Origin: Desulfobulbaceae bacterium UBA5611 | GTDB taxonomy: Bacteria > Desulfobacterota > Desulfobulbia > Desulfobulbales > Desulfocapsaceae | Assembly: GCA_002424635.1 (NCBI GenBank) | Contig: DIKT01000061.1 | Location: 1 to 51,365, forward strand | DNA length: 51,365 nt | Direction: 5' to 3' | In this document: one piece after another, positions 16,714 through 25,294 of the stretch | How the letters are laid out: every line of letters begins with the position of its first letter | Position numbering within the stretch: the first letter of the stretch is position 1 | The notes under the pieces: generated by a model | Database searches by the model: none | Told to the model about the DNA's origin: nothing | What the model saw: only the letters and a program-made list of their open reading frames with translations | Program-made: the position numbers and the translations under genes

Positions 16714-19113
16714 CTATTCCCGGCCGACATCCCTTGGAACAGACTCAGCAATCGCCACCTGAAAATTTTTCCCCTCCCATCCCTCCTGCCATAAAAACGT
16801 GAACACGATACCGGCGCCGACCTGAAGCTTGCCCGACGGCAAATCTGCGAACCAGCAACCGAATCCCGTATCGCGCGTTTCCATGTCATTCGCCGACGCC
16901 CATCCATCAATGCTCCAACGAATCTTCGCCGTTTTTTCGGTGATAATGCGCAGCGTTTTCCCTTGGGCGACCCGCGGCAGTTGATGCTCGAAGGTCCACA
17001 TTTCAATCTTGCTGCCCTTTCCGGCCTTGACGTAGCGCTTATAAACCGGCTCGATGCGGTCAAAACAAACCCCATCCTTGTGACTGCGCACCAGCGTCAC
17101 GTACTCCGCGTGCGACCAACACAACGGCATGGCCGAACCGGTCGGGTAGCCGCGTTTCATTTTTCCGCCCGGCAAATCGTCAGTGTCCCAGAGCTGTTCC
17201 GGCAACATGCCGCCGTCATTGGCGAATTTTTCCAGGGCCTTGATGAACGGCAGCGGATCGCGTCCGGCGGCCAGCTCGTAATGACCGCGTTCGCCCGTCA
17301 GAATCGGCCAGGAGCGGCCTTCCCCGGTCCCATCGTAGGCGCTGCCGTCCGGCTTCTGTCCATAGCCATCGTGATTGTAGCGCCGCCAACAGGGCCCTTG
17401 CGGCAGATCGCGTTTGAGTACTTGATCGATCACCGCGAGGGAATCGATTATCAGCGGGTCAGCAGCAGCCCGCACACCCAGACGGACAAGCTGGAGAAAA
17501 TCGCCGCCGACGATATTGCGTGCTGGATGTTTGCCGCTGCCGTTGGCCAGACTGATCTCGGCATTGTCCGGGGCAGGCGCGGCAACGGCCTGATTCGGAT
17601 CGGCGGGAGTGATACGGATGTAGTGCCGTGGTTTTCCCTTCACCAGTTCGCCCCGATTGGTAACCGTCCATTCTTCCAGGTGCGCCGAAAGCCAGTCCGC
17701 GTACTCGAGCAAAAAGTCCGCCGCGAGTTTGTCCTTTCTGCCGCTGGCAAATTCCGCCGCGCACACCACGCCCGCAATGATTGTTGCCAGCGTCGAAGGC
17801 GAGTAACCGGAATTCTCCTCCCACCGTTCCTGCGCTGTCACCGGCCCGTGCAGGATCAAATAACGCGCGGCCCGCGAGACCAGCGCCCAGGGATCGAACT
17901 GTCGGAGCGCGTCGGCCTGCCGCAATCGCCAGGCGAGCAGAATCGGCACAGCCACTTCATCCAATTGAATCCCTTTCCAGTAAGCCACGCCGATAATCGA
18001 ACTGTTTTGCGGCAAGCTGCCGTCGGCGGATTGAACACCCGCCAGCCAGATCAGCGCACGCAACGGCGACTCCGTTTGCCCGCAGGCCAGCAGCGCCGTG
18101 GCGGTTTGCACCATATCGCGCGTCCAGACCAGATGATACCCGCCGCTGTCGCTGTCATCCTTCGTATCTCCCCACGGAATGCTCAGCGACGCCACGAACG
18201 CGCCCTGGCACGTCTTGTCTTCATGCGCCAGCAACACGCCTTGGCTCAAGCGCAGCATCTTCCCGCCATCCTTGGTGTGCTTGCTCAAATCGATCTCGGC
18301 GCGAGTGCGCTGCCATTGGCTGACATACTTCTCTCGCTGGCGAGCGAAAGGAGTGGCAAACGTTTGCAAGAGGTGGGTTGAAGCGCTGTGCCGCGTGCGC
18401 CCGAAACCGACGCCCAGCGTGAACTCCATTCCGTCCGATAAATCTATTTCTCCTGTCAAAGCGATGTTGCCGTTCTCGGCCTGTTCGAATTCCCAATCCA
18501 TTCTGAAGTTGTCCATCAAGTCCTGCCAGCCATCGCTGAATCCGACGTAACCGATGGATCGCCGCGTGAAATCGGGCGCGCAACCAAACGACATATTAAT
18601 GTCCTCCCGTTGCACGTCGAAGAATTTCCGGCTACCCGATCCACACCACCAGGCCGAGTTGTTCTTGCCCGTGCCTTTCATGTGGGGGGCGAGCAGCGCG
18701 TAAAGGCGCAATTTGCCGCGTAGCGTCCGGTCTAGGATTTCCAGCTTCGTGTGCATCAACAAAACCGCCGAGTGCGGGTCTACGATGATTTCTTTAACGA
18801 GCCGATAGCGGCCTTCGCGGTCTGAGTTGGTGAGCCGGTAAAGCAAGGCGTTTTGCTCCGGGTATGCGATCTGGTGCAGCAGGTCGCGCCGTTCCTCGTG
18901 GCAGAATGATTCGCCGTCGGTGATGAGAAACTGCAGGTCACGCGTGTTGGGCGAATCCACGGATGGGAAATAGATCTCGTTGACGATGCCGTGGCTGATC
19001 GTGAACCAGACGCGGGAACTGGTATGATACGCGGTCCCGATGCCGGTCTTGGCGCTGGACGTCCAGCGCGGCTCAATACCTGGCGCCCCAAAGACGATGG
19101 CGTTCTTATTCAC
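16714..19113 (-). CDS. GH15 glucoamylase/glucodextranase
   Basis: About 799 residues. The N-terminal third is the beta-sandwich domain typical of bacterial glucoamylases and glucodextranases. The rest is the (alpha/alpha)6 GH15 barrel: GGYHLVWTRDMVQT (substrate-binding Arg-Asp), RWEENSGYSPSTLA (catalytic acid Glu) and GGMLPEQLWD (base Glu region). It should release glucose from alpha-glucans. No signal peptide is evident, so it is probably cytosolic and acts on glycogen-like polymers. The GTG at 19113 is chosen because GGAGG lies eight bases upstream; an ATG-type start at 19170 would add unlike residues. High G+C compared with neighbouring blocks. It is followed by the HAD remnant and zwf in the same orientation, a glucose-handling set. 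Confidence 0.87.
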   Translation of the reverse strand: MNKNAIVFGAPGIEPRWTSSAKTGIGTAYHTSSRVWFTISHGIVNEIYFPSVDSPNTRDLQFLITDGESFCHEERRDLLHQIAYPEQNALLYRLTNSDREGRYRLVKEIIVDPHSAVLLMHTKLEILDRTLRGKLRLYALLAPHMKGTGKNNSAWWCGSGSRKFFDVQREDINMSFGCAPDFTRRSIGYVGFSDGWQDLMDNFRMDWEFEQAENGNIALTGEIDLSDGMEFTLGVGFGRTRHSASTHLLQTFATPFARQREKYVSQWQRTRAEIDLSKHTKDGGKMLRLSQGVLLAHEDKTCQGAFVASLSIPWGDTKDDSDSGGYHLVWTRDMVQTATALLACGQTESPLRALIWLAGVQSADGSLPQNSSIIGVAYWKGIQLDEVAVPILLAWRLRQADALRQFDPWALVSRAARYLILHGPVTAQERWEENSGYSPSTLATIIAGVVCAAEFASGRKDKLAADFLLEYADWLSAHLEEWTVTNRGELVKGKPRHYIRITPADPNQAVAAPAPDNAEISLANGSGKHPARNIVGGDFLQLVRLGVRAAADPLIIDSLAVIDQVLKRDLPQGPCWRRYNHDGYGQKPDGSAYDGTGEGRSWPILTGERGHYELAAGRDPLPFIKALEKFANDGGMLPEQLWDTDDLPGGKMKRGYPTGSAMPLCWSHAEYVTLVRSHKDGVCFDRIEPVYKRYVKAGKGSKIEMWTFEHQLPRVAQGKTLRIITEKTAKIRWSIDGWASANDMETRDTGFGCWFADLPSGKLQVGAGIVFTFLWQEGWEGKNFQVAIAESVPRDVGRE

Positions 19114-19170
19114 AGGTACACCCTCCACAATGCCGATTTTTAAGTTGCAGCGTTGTTTTGACTGTGTCAA

Positions 19171-19791
19171 TCAACTCCGCAGTCGTTCTTGCTGCCGCAA
19201 GACGAATTGTTCCATCGCGTTGGCGAAGCCCTCTTCCTCGTTCGAGGTCGTGACGAATGTCGCCTCGCACTGCACGTCCGCACTCGCGTTCTCCATCGCG
19301 GTGCTGACGCCGCTTTCCCGGACTATCAGCACGTCGCTCGGCATATTTCCGATGGTCACAATCTGCTCGACCGGAATCTCCAGAGCCTCGGCGAGCATGA
19401 GCACAACCTCCCCCTTGTTGGCTTTCGCGTTCGTTACGTCCAGGTAGTACGGCTGTGAGCGGGCCGCCGTGACCTCTTCGCCCGCGGCGGCGTGCACGCT
19501 CTTTTCGCAACGGGCGACGAGGTCGAGATCGTCGCTCATGCCGACGATTTTGACGGCGCGGTCGAGCAGCTGATCGAAGTCGGAAACGACCGACGGAGAA
19601 AACTTGACGGTCCCTTATTCGCGCGCCACGTGCGGCGCCTGCAAGTCACGTACGAACCACTCGCGATCGGTATAGAGCCACACATCCAGCCCGTGACCGG
19701 AAATCGTCCGAATGGTCTGGCGCGTCGAGGCCGCCGGGAGGAGATACTGCCGAAACACCAAGAGACTTCCTATCATGACGTATGAACAGCG
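19171..19791 (-). pseudogene. HAD-IIB (Cof-type) phosphatase remnant
   Basis: The C-terminal 122 codons encode the end of a Cof-type HAD phosphatase: KANKGEVVLMLAEALEIP then TIGNMPSDVLIVRESGVSTA, the motif III/IV region (the usual GDxxND is altered to GNMPSD). In the same frame upstream, DVWLYTDREWFVRD and VKFSPSVVSDFDQLL belong to the cap domain, but a TAA at 19615-19617 interrupts them after HVARE, where related proteins appear to have Gln; a C-to-T change in CAA would explain it. The N-terminal DXDXT nucleophile segment is missing altogether. Both defects indicate a decayed gene. The intact enzyme would act on sugar phosphates, consistent with the GH15 and zwf neighbours. Confidence 0.75.
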
Positions 19792-19832
19792 CTACGGTTC
19801 CTTATAGTTACACCGCAGGCCGCCATGAGTGT

Positions 19833-20018
19833 TTATCCGCAGCAGCATCCGGACTTGCCCTCCGGCTTAGTACCTGCGGGCGTGGACAAAAACTTTTGCC
19901 GGCAGTGGTCACAGCAAAAGTAGAATGTCTTTCCATCGCGTTCGGCGTGGGGAGCGGTTGCTTTGTCCACGGTCATTCCACAGATGGGGTCCTTGGTCAT
20001 GGATTTCGATTCTTTCAT
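19833..20018 (-). CDS. YHS-domain protein with cysteine-rich tail
   Basis: A 61-residue YHS protein: TKDPICGMTVDKATA, then FYFCCDHCRQKF, with the three family cysteines. A C-terminal tail (KSGCCCG) adds three more cysteines and could extend the metal site. The ATG at 20018 is nine bases from GGAGG; an ATG at 20024 is only three bases from it. It resembles the YHS gene at 12174-12320 but is longer. It stands alone between the HAD remnant and zwf, away from the main metal-handling cluster. Confidence 0.83.
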   Translation of the reverse strand: MKESKSMTKDPICGMTVDKATAPHAERDGKTFYFCCDHCRQKFLSTPAGTKPEGKSGCCCG

Positions 20019-20279
20019 GGTCATTTTCCTCCTTGATTGTGGGTTGTCACTGTCTTTTGATTACTGATTTCTCGTTGTCGTTCCTTTCGGCGCTCGGTCT
20101 GGCACCCGAGTCAACGGTGTTTGATCACTCTCGGCGGGGGTGCCGTTCCGCATTGCGACCAGTTTTCGCCCGGCCAGATCTCCTGTCCCGTCGAAGATGG
20201 CGAACTCGGTCGATTCGAGTTGGTCATTTACCTGCGTCAGTCTCATTCCTCCCATTCGGTATGGAATGTGCCTTCAGCG

Positions 20280-21865
20280 TCAATCCTGCGCCCTTGACGT
20301 TGATTTTGCACCCTCTTGATCGGTAGCGTCATACCAGTGTCGTTTGCCACGGGCAAGCAATTCAGCGGCAGCCGCGGGACCGGCGGAACCAGCGGTATAG
20401 TTGGGAAAGTCCGTTGACTTTTCCGATTCCCATTTTTTGATAACCGGATCGACTATCTCCCATGCCGCTTCCACTTCATCCGCGCGGGCAAAAAAGGTCG
20501 GGTCGCCGCGCATACAATCAAGCACGAGATGTTCATACGCCGAAGGGGACTCCGTTGCGCCGCGCTCATCACTGTGGCAGTAATCGAGCTTTATTGACTG
20601 AAGCCGCATCTCCTGCCCCGGCTGCTTCGCTTCAACGCGCATATAGATGCCTTCCTCAGGCGAGACGTTGACGACGAGCAGGTTGGGATGCGCCGCCTTG
20701 CCGACCATGCCGCCCGTTATCCACGGCGTGTGCGGCGCGGGCTTGAATTCGATGACGATCTCTGTGGCGTACTTCGCCAGACGTTTGCCCGTGCGCAGGT
20801 AAAAGGCACACCCGCCCATCGCTGGTTATCGATATGGAGTTTGAGCGCGGCATAAGTCTCCACTAAAGAACCAGCCGCCACTTTTTCCTCTTCACGATAC
20901 CCAGGCGCACTCTCGCCGCTGGTGCTGTCCGCTACGTACTGCCCACGCACGGCGTCGCGTTTGACCTCGCCGGGATTGATCTTGCGGACGGAGCGCAACA
21001 CTTTCACTTTTTCATCACGCACGACGCGAGCGTTCCATTCGGCGGGCGGCTCAATGGCAACCAGTGCGCAAAGTTGCAGCAGGTGGTTCTGCACCATGTC
21101 GCGCATGGCGCCGGCGGTTTCATAGTAGCCACCTCGCCCTTCCATGCCGAGCGTTTCCGCCGCCGTTATCTGAACATGATCGATATAGTTACGATTCCAC
21201 ACTGGTTCAAAAATACCGTTGGCGAAACGAAGGGCGAAGGGGTTCTGAACGATCTCTTTGCCTAGAAAATGATCGATGCGATAGATATCATCTTCATCGA
21301 AGCTGTGGGCAATGTCGGTGTTGAGAGCATGGGCCGAAGCGCGGTCGCGCCCGAAAGGTTTTTCGAGTATGAAGCGCGCCCAGCCTTCTTTGGCAGATTG
21401 GTAGGCATGGCCGGCGAGTTTCGCATCGTTGAGGTGCTTCATGATCGGCCCAAACAGTGCGGGCGGCGTGGCGAGATAAAAGACCCGCCGCACGCCTGCG
21501 CCCGTGCCGCCGTCAAGCGTCTCAAACCTGCGCGCCAGTTCCGCGTAGCCTTGCAAGTCATAGCCGTCGTATTCCGCCGGGATGTAAGACAGGCGGGCGG
21601 CGAAATCAGTCCAGGCCCCCTCGTCGCCCGCTCCCGCCTCACGCAATACCGCCTTTCGCATCCGCCGGCGGAACTCTTCGTCGGTCATCTTGCTGCGCGC
21701 GTAACCGATCAAGCGGAACTCCGGCGAGAGCAGACCGCGCCTCGCGAGGCGAAAGATGGCAGGCACAACCATGCGTTGCGCCAGATCGCCGGACGCGCCA
21801 AACAGAACCAGCGTGCAAGCGTTCACGGCGGCAAAACCTCGATGTTGTTTCGCATCAGTAATCAT
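20280..21865 (-). pseudogene. zwf: glucose-6-phosphate dehydrogenase, frameshifted
   Basis: Zwf converts glucose 6-phosphate to 6-phosphogluconolactone. The N-terminal frame (from ATG 21865) has the NADP motif FGASGDLA and the catalytic region RIDHFLGKE. It loses the frame after RWAGVPF, and the downstream frame carries on with YLRTGKRLAKYATEIVIEF to the stop at 20280. One T is missing in the minus-strand run of four T (20801-20804). Restored, the protein is about 528 residues, close to family length. Because all motifs are otherwise intact, the shift is recent or a sequencing error. It lies upstream of the HAD remnant and GH15 gene, so the set would feed glucose into the oxidative pentose phosphate or Entner-Doudoroff route. 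Confidence 0.85.
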
Positions 21866-22029
21866 TGCTTGTCCTGTATACCTTGTCCGTAATCGTTCAC
21901 CAAAGGCTCAAAAATGTGGCCAAACCCGGGGCCGTAAACGTCCAGCAGTGCCGGAGAAGCGCGAAAGAGGCCTGTCCGCGATACACACGGTAGCGGATCA
22001 GCCCCGTTGCCGCCAGGATTGTCTTATTC

Positions 22030-22167
22030 TCATTTCATCATCATTTCCTGCTGCATCATCATGCCGTTCAGCATCTCCTGCATCATCATCATTTTTTTCT
22101 CCATCATGCCATTCGCGGGATTGCCGGAAGCGCCGCCGCCCATCATGCCGCCGCCCTGGCCCATCAT
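22030..22167 (-). CDS. methionine-rich microprotein (copy 2)
   Basis: A 45-residue protein with 17 methionines, in runs such as EKKMMMMQEM and NGMMMQQEMMM, plus a Gly-rich first half. There is no cysteine and no signal peptide. Expression is well supported: GGGGAGG lies eight bases before the ATG at 22167, and a near-consensus promoter lies about 45 bases further upstream. The shared element MMGG...MM(T)EKK links it to the gene at 12005-12154. Paired methionines suggest Cu(I)/Ag(I) binding; an alternative is a helical, oxidation-sensitive structural peptide. I know of no named family for it. Confidence 0.75.
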   Translation of the reverse strand: MMGQGGGMMGGGASGNPANGMMEKKMMMMQEMLNGMMMQQEMMMK

Positions 22168-22475
22168 CTTCGACACCTCCCCTGGGTAATCTGTAAAAAT
22201 ATCAATATATTAATTATAGGGTAATCGTGAGGATTAAGTCAAACAGTTTGTTTCTGGCAGCGGTCGGAGCAGAAGCGGACTTATCTATTCAACCATCTTG
22301 GAATGAACGCCTAATTGTCTGCCAATCAATCATTTGCTCAATCTATTTGAATGTCAGTTTGGCATGAATGTGGCAAGAAGCTTAATGAACGAATGGCGGG
22401 TGGAGGTTAGAGCTGCTTAATGCCGCCGCTCTCCTCCGCACTATTAATGAATTTCTTACTGCCGGAGGTGTCCGC
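22168..22475. other. intergenic region between divergent genes
   Basis: About 308 bases holding the minus-strand promoter at 22213-22242. On the plus strand, 22360-22375 reads TGGCATGAATGTGGCA, with GG and GC ten bases apart as in sigma-54 promoters, about 100 bases before the alpha/beta hydrolase. That site is weak evidence. Nothing else was recognised. Confidence 0.4.
22213..22242 (-). promoter_or_regulatory. strong sigma-70 promoter for the Met-rich microprotein
   Basis: On the minus strand TTGACT (22242-22237) and a perfect TATAAT (22218-22213) are separated by 18 bases. The expected transcript would start near 22206 and leave a leader of about 40 bases before the ATG at 22167. Confidence 0.75.
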
Positions 22476-23297
22476 ATGGAAAGAAAGTTTTTAGAAGTTA
22501 AAGGAATAAAAATGAGCTGGGAAGAGTCAGGCCAAGGTTACCCGGTCATTTTCCTGCATGGCATTCCGACTTCTCCGAGTTTGTGGCGTCAGGTGGTCCC
22601 AGCTGTCACAGCCGCGCGTTCTATTGCCTGGGAAATGGTCGGCTTTGGCGGTTCCATACCCGAGGGAAAGGGACGTGATATTTCTATCCGCAGCCAGGCC
22701 GACTATTTTATATCATGGATGGATGCAGCAGGAATAGATAAGGCGTTGCTGGTCGGACATGACCTCGGCGGCGGAGTGGCACAGATCGTAGCTGTCCGGC
22801 ATCCGGAACGCGTGACTGGGATGGTACTGGTTAACACCATTTGTTATGATTCATGGCCCATAACGCAGGTTAAACTATTGCGGGCGGCAGGCTCACTGGT
22901 TGAAAGACTGCCTGAAAAAGTATTCCGGATGATTTTTCACCAATTCATGAATCAGGGACATGACCGCAAGGCACGGGTCGAGGAAGCGATGACCATTCAC
23001 TGGTCCTATTATGCCGACACAGACGGCCCGGCCGCTTTCGTCCGCCAGATTCGATCTCTTGATGTGCGTGACACTCTTGCCATCAGCGATAAATTGAAGG
23101 ACCTGAAGCTGCCGGTAAGGCTTGTCTGGGGAGCCGGGGATCACTTCCAGAAAATCGGCTACGGCTATCGTCTGGCACATGACCTGCATGCGCCCCTTGA
23201 ACGAATAGAGGACGGGAAGCACTTTGTTCCCGAGGACCACCCTGAGGAAGTGGCAAAGAATATCAATCTGCTTCTAAATGACATTCAGAAAGAATAA
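22476..23297 (+). CDS. alpha/beta hydrolase, haloalkane-dehalogenase-like
   Basis: A 273-residue single-domain alpha/beta hydrolase. The oxyanion element is FLHGIPTSPSLWR (about residues 26-38). The nucleophile elbow GHDLGGGVAQ has Asp instead of Ser, as in haloalkane and fluoroacetate dehalogenases and some epoxide hydrolases. WGAGDHFQ gives the acid Asp and DGKHFVPEDHP the catalytic His. No signal peptide. GGAGG precedes the ATG at suitable spacing. It is the only plus-strand gene in this part and is followed by a palindromic repeat. The Asp nucleophile supports C-halogen or epoxide hydrolysis; the substrate is unknown. Confidence 0.85.
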   Translation: MERKFLEVKGIKMSWEESGQGYPVIFLHGIPTSPSLWRQVVPAVTAARSIAWEMVGFGGSIPEGKGRDISIRSQADYFISWMDAAGIDKALLVGHDLGGGVAQIVAVRHPERVTGMVLVNTICYDSWPITQVKLLRAAGSLVERLPEKVFRMIFHQFMNQGHDRKARVEEAMTIHWSYYADTDGPAAFVRQIRSLDVRDTLAISDKLKDLKLPVRLVWGAGDHFQKIGYGYRLAHDLHAPLERIEDGKHFVPEDHPEEVAKNINLLLNDIQKE

Positions 23298-23314
23298 TAT
23301 CAGAGCTCCGGCTG

Positions 23315-23370
23315 CCAGGCTTGATGAGTGGATATTTTTTCAGTCCAGAATGCCCACTTGTCAAGCCTGG
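23315..23370. repeat. imperfect palindromic repeat, copy a
   Basis: CCAGGCTTGA at 23315-23324 is the exact reverse complement of TCAAGCCTGG at 23361-23370, with a further GTGG/CCAC pairing inside. It lies just after the hydrolase gene. Its core (CAGAATGCCCACTTGTCA) is nearly identical to the copy near 25423-25482. Confidence 0.7.
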
Positions 23371-23391
23371 CCCCAATGAACGACTTATTTT

Positions 23392-23706
23392 TCAAGGTTT
23401 GTTGCTATTTCCCCATAAAGGATCGTTACCAAATCTTTCAGACCACCAGTCTTCAGCCGATAAATAGCGTTCGACCTCTTCTTTTGCAAAAGAATATTTA
23501 TATTTATTACAGTACAGAATCACAGTCTTATAGGCAGCGTTCAGTTTTTGTGTCATGTCATTGCATTCTTCATTACTGCCGTTGCCTTTATCCGGATGCC
23601 ACTGCATGATGAGTTTTCTGTAATTTGTTTTAATCTCTTCCATTGACGCCCACTCAGGCAGATTCAACAGTTCTTTGGCTTCAATAATATCATTATATTT
23701 AATCAT
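23392..23706 (-). CDS. short J-domain (DnaJ-like) protein
   Basis: A 104-residue protein consisting mostly of a J domain. Residues about 10-70 contain the helices and the invariant HPD in QWHPDKGNGSNEE. J domains stimulate the ATPase of DnaK-type Hsp70 chaperones. There is no G/F or zinc region, so this is a type III J protein with a short tail (SAEDWWSERFG). Its ATG overlaps the stop of the upstream methyltransferase gene as ATGA, so the two are co-translated; the reason for that pairing is not evident. Confidence 0.84.
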   Translation of the reverse strand: MIKYNDIIEAKELLNLPEWASMEEIKTNYRKLIMQWHPDKGNGSNEECNDMTQKLNAAYKTVILYCNKYKYSFAKEEVERYLSAEDWWSERFGNDPLWGNSNKP

Positions 23707-24359
23707 TTTTTCCCGTGGATGACTGCAAACAATCCGTTTCCGTATCCTGTGCTGACAATTTCTCTGTCAGTGATTTCCGATAGGTCCTTAAAAACGGTCT
23801 GCCGGAAACTGAAATCAGCAAAGCCTGTTGCCCTCATTATTTCAAGTATCTCATCAACCGAATAAAATTTTGCCTGTTTATAAAACAGACTGTGCTTTTT
23901 ATGGTTTACATATATTTGTCCCAGCGGACTGCCGCTGTCTATCATGCCGATCACGATACTGCCGCCTGCGGATAAAACCCTGAAGGACTCTTGGAGAGTT
24001 TTGTAAATATCATCAACAAAACATATAACCATAACCATCAGGACCAGCTCAAATGATGAATCTTTAAACGGGAGGCATTCAGCCTTGCCCCCTAAGATAT
24101 TAACTCCTCTTTGTTGGGCAATTGCCCTCATGCTTGCCACCGGTTCCATGCCGACTAGGATGTCCAGAGGAGCGGAAAATCTTCCTGTTCCTGCCCCGAT
24201 TTCCAAACTGCACAGTTTGCCGGGAACAAACGACCTGAGAGCCCTTAGTTCAGCTTCATAAACCTGTCTGTTCTCATCAAACCATGCATCATATTGTTGT
24301 GCATAATTCTGATACGGATTGGCTTTAAACATTTGCACCGCTTTTAAAAAGAGTCCCAT
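23703..24359 (-). CDS. class I SAM-dependent methyltransferase
   Basis: A 218-residue Rossmann-fold methyltransferase. Motif I is SLEIGAGTGRFSAPL (about residues 50-64), with the acidic strand 2 end (VGMEP) and motif IV/V FELVLMVMVICFVDD. It belongs to the Methyltransf_11/UbiE-like group acting on small molecules, lipids or quinones. The start at 24359 is kept; a second ATG nine codons later is possible. The next gene overlaps by four bases. Substrate unknown. Confidence 0.83.
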   Translation of the reverse strand: MGLFLKAVQMFKANPYQNYAQQYDAWFDENRQVYEAELRALRSFVPGKLCSLEIGAGTGRFSAPLDILVGMEPVASMRAIAQQRGVNILGGKAECLPFKDSSFELVLMVMVICFVDDIYKTLQESFRVLSAGGSIVIGMIDSGSPLGQIYVNHKKHSLFYKQAKFYSVDEILEIMRATGFADFSFRQTVFKDLSEITDREIVSTGYGNGLFAVIHGKK

Positions 24360-24392
24360 ATCAGAGAGTTCGCCGTCTGATTGACCAGCTTG

Positions 24393-25148
24393 TTATCTGA
24401 CTTTCTTTCGTATTTTCAATGTTAACGGCCAGTTAATCGCCATCTTCCTGCTTGGTTCGCCCCAATATGGATATATTTCTTCATACAACCTGTCGAGGGG
24501 AGATACCATAGTTGCTGATTGAAATTCCTTAACGGCTGACCATGTTGATATGTAGCCAATAAGCTCAAATAAATTCCATTCAGCTCTCATTTCAAAGTAT
24601 GGCGGGGTTACCTCCAGAAAGGGAAAAGATATTTCGCGGTACCCACTTTCAACCAATTTTCTTTCTTGAGGCCAATACCGACCAAGGATCTTGCTGTAAA
24701 AATGAGAAATTATTTGATCAATATCAGGGGTTACAGAAAGCAAATTGTACGACCATATTGCCAAGATGCCATTTGGTTTCAAAACCCTTTCTGCCTCGTG
24801 GAAAAAACTGTCGATTTGAAACCAATGTAGAGCCTGGGATACTGTGATGAGATCAATTGTTCCGTTTTCCAAGGTGCTGCTTTCAGCTGTGGCCACAAAG
24901 TATTTAATGCCTTTAATTTCCTCGGCATTTTCGATTTGAGAACGACTTGGATCAGAGGCAACAACGCTCTTAAAAAATCTTACCAGGCCTTTTGCCGTTT
25001 GCCCCGATCCCGTTCCGCAGTCCCATGCTATTTCATGCTCTGACGCTATAGAAGTTAAGTAGGAAAATAGCTCTGCTGGATATTCAGGCCGATATTTTTT
25101 GTAATTTTCCGAATTGCCAGAAAAATGATCTTTAAAATCAAGACTCAC
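24393..25148 (-). CDS. class I SAM-dependent methyltransferase (trans-aconitate-type)
   Basis: A 251-residue methyltransferase. The characteristic N-terminus is KDHFSGNSENYKKYRPEYP; motif I is AWDCGTGSGQTAKGL and the strand-4 region LITVSQALHWFQ, typical of the group that includes trans-aconitate methyltransferases. The GTG at 25148 is chosen because the family start coincides with it; the frame is open back to 25292, but that extension overlaps another coding remnant in a different frame and has unlike composition. It is co-oriented with the preceding methyltransferase, 33 bases apart. The exact substrate is not predictable. Confidence 0.82.
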   Translation of the reverse strand: MSLDFKDHFSGNSENYKKYRPEYPAELFSYLTSIASEHEIAWDCGTGSGQTAKGLVRFFKSVVASDPSRSQIENAEEIKGIKYFVATAESSTLENGTIDLITVSQALHWFQIDSFFHEAERVLKPNGILAIWSYNLLSVTPDIDQIISHFYSKILGRYWPQERKLVESGYREISFPFLEVTPPYFEMRAEWNLFELIGYISTWSAVKEFQSATMVSPLDRLYEEIYPYWGEPSRKMAINWPLTLKIRKKVR

Positions 25149-25159
25149 GTAGATTACAG

Positions 25160-25240
25160 TTATTTTATGTGATTCTGGACGCGCCGGGCGATTGCCTGAC
25201 CGATTGATCCGGCGCCGATAACGACGATTCCATTTATCAT
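25160..25240 (-). pseudogene. N-terminal fragment of an NAD(P)-binding oxidoreductase
   Basis: A 26-codon frame starting with ATG at 25240, preceded by GGGAGAG: MINGIVVIGAGSIGQAIARR, then a short tail and TAA. GAGSIGQAIA is the glycine-rich nucleotide-binding turn of an SDR-like oxidoreductase, cut off after the first beta-alpha unit. The methyltransferase begins 12 bases later, so a recombination or deletion joined the two. It is a remnant, although the ribosome site means it may still be translated as a leader. Confidence 0.65.
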
Positions 25241-25294
25241 TGCAGTCTCTCCCTGAATAAGCATTAAGTGTTGAGTGCCACGACATCGTCATAA

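Noticed and set aside
16963..18381. 472-codon open frame on the plus strand
   Set aside because: It lies fully antisense to the GH15 gene in high-G+C DNA, has Arg/His-rich composition, and no family motif or ribosome site.
20061..20255. 64-codon frame on the minus strand between YHS and zwf
   Set aside because: An adequate ribosome-like GGGAGG is near an internal ATG, but the protein has no recognisable motif and low-complexity charged composition. Not strong enough to list as a gene.
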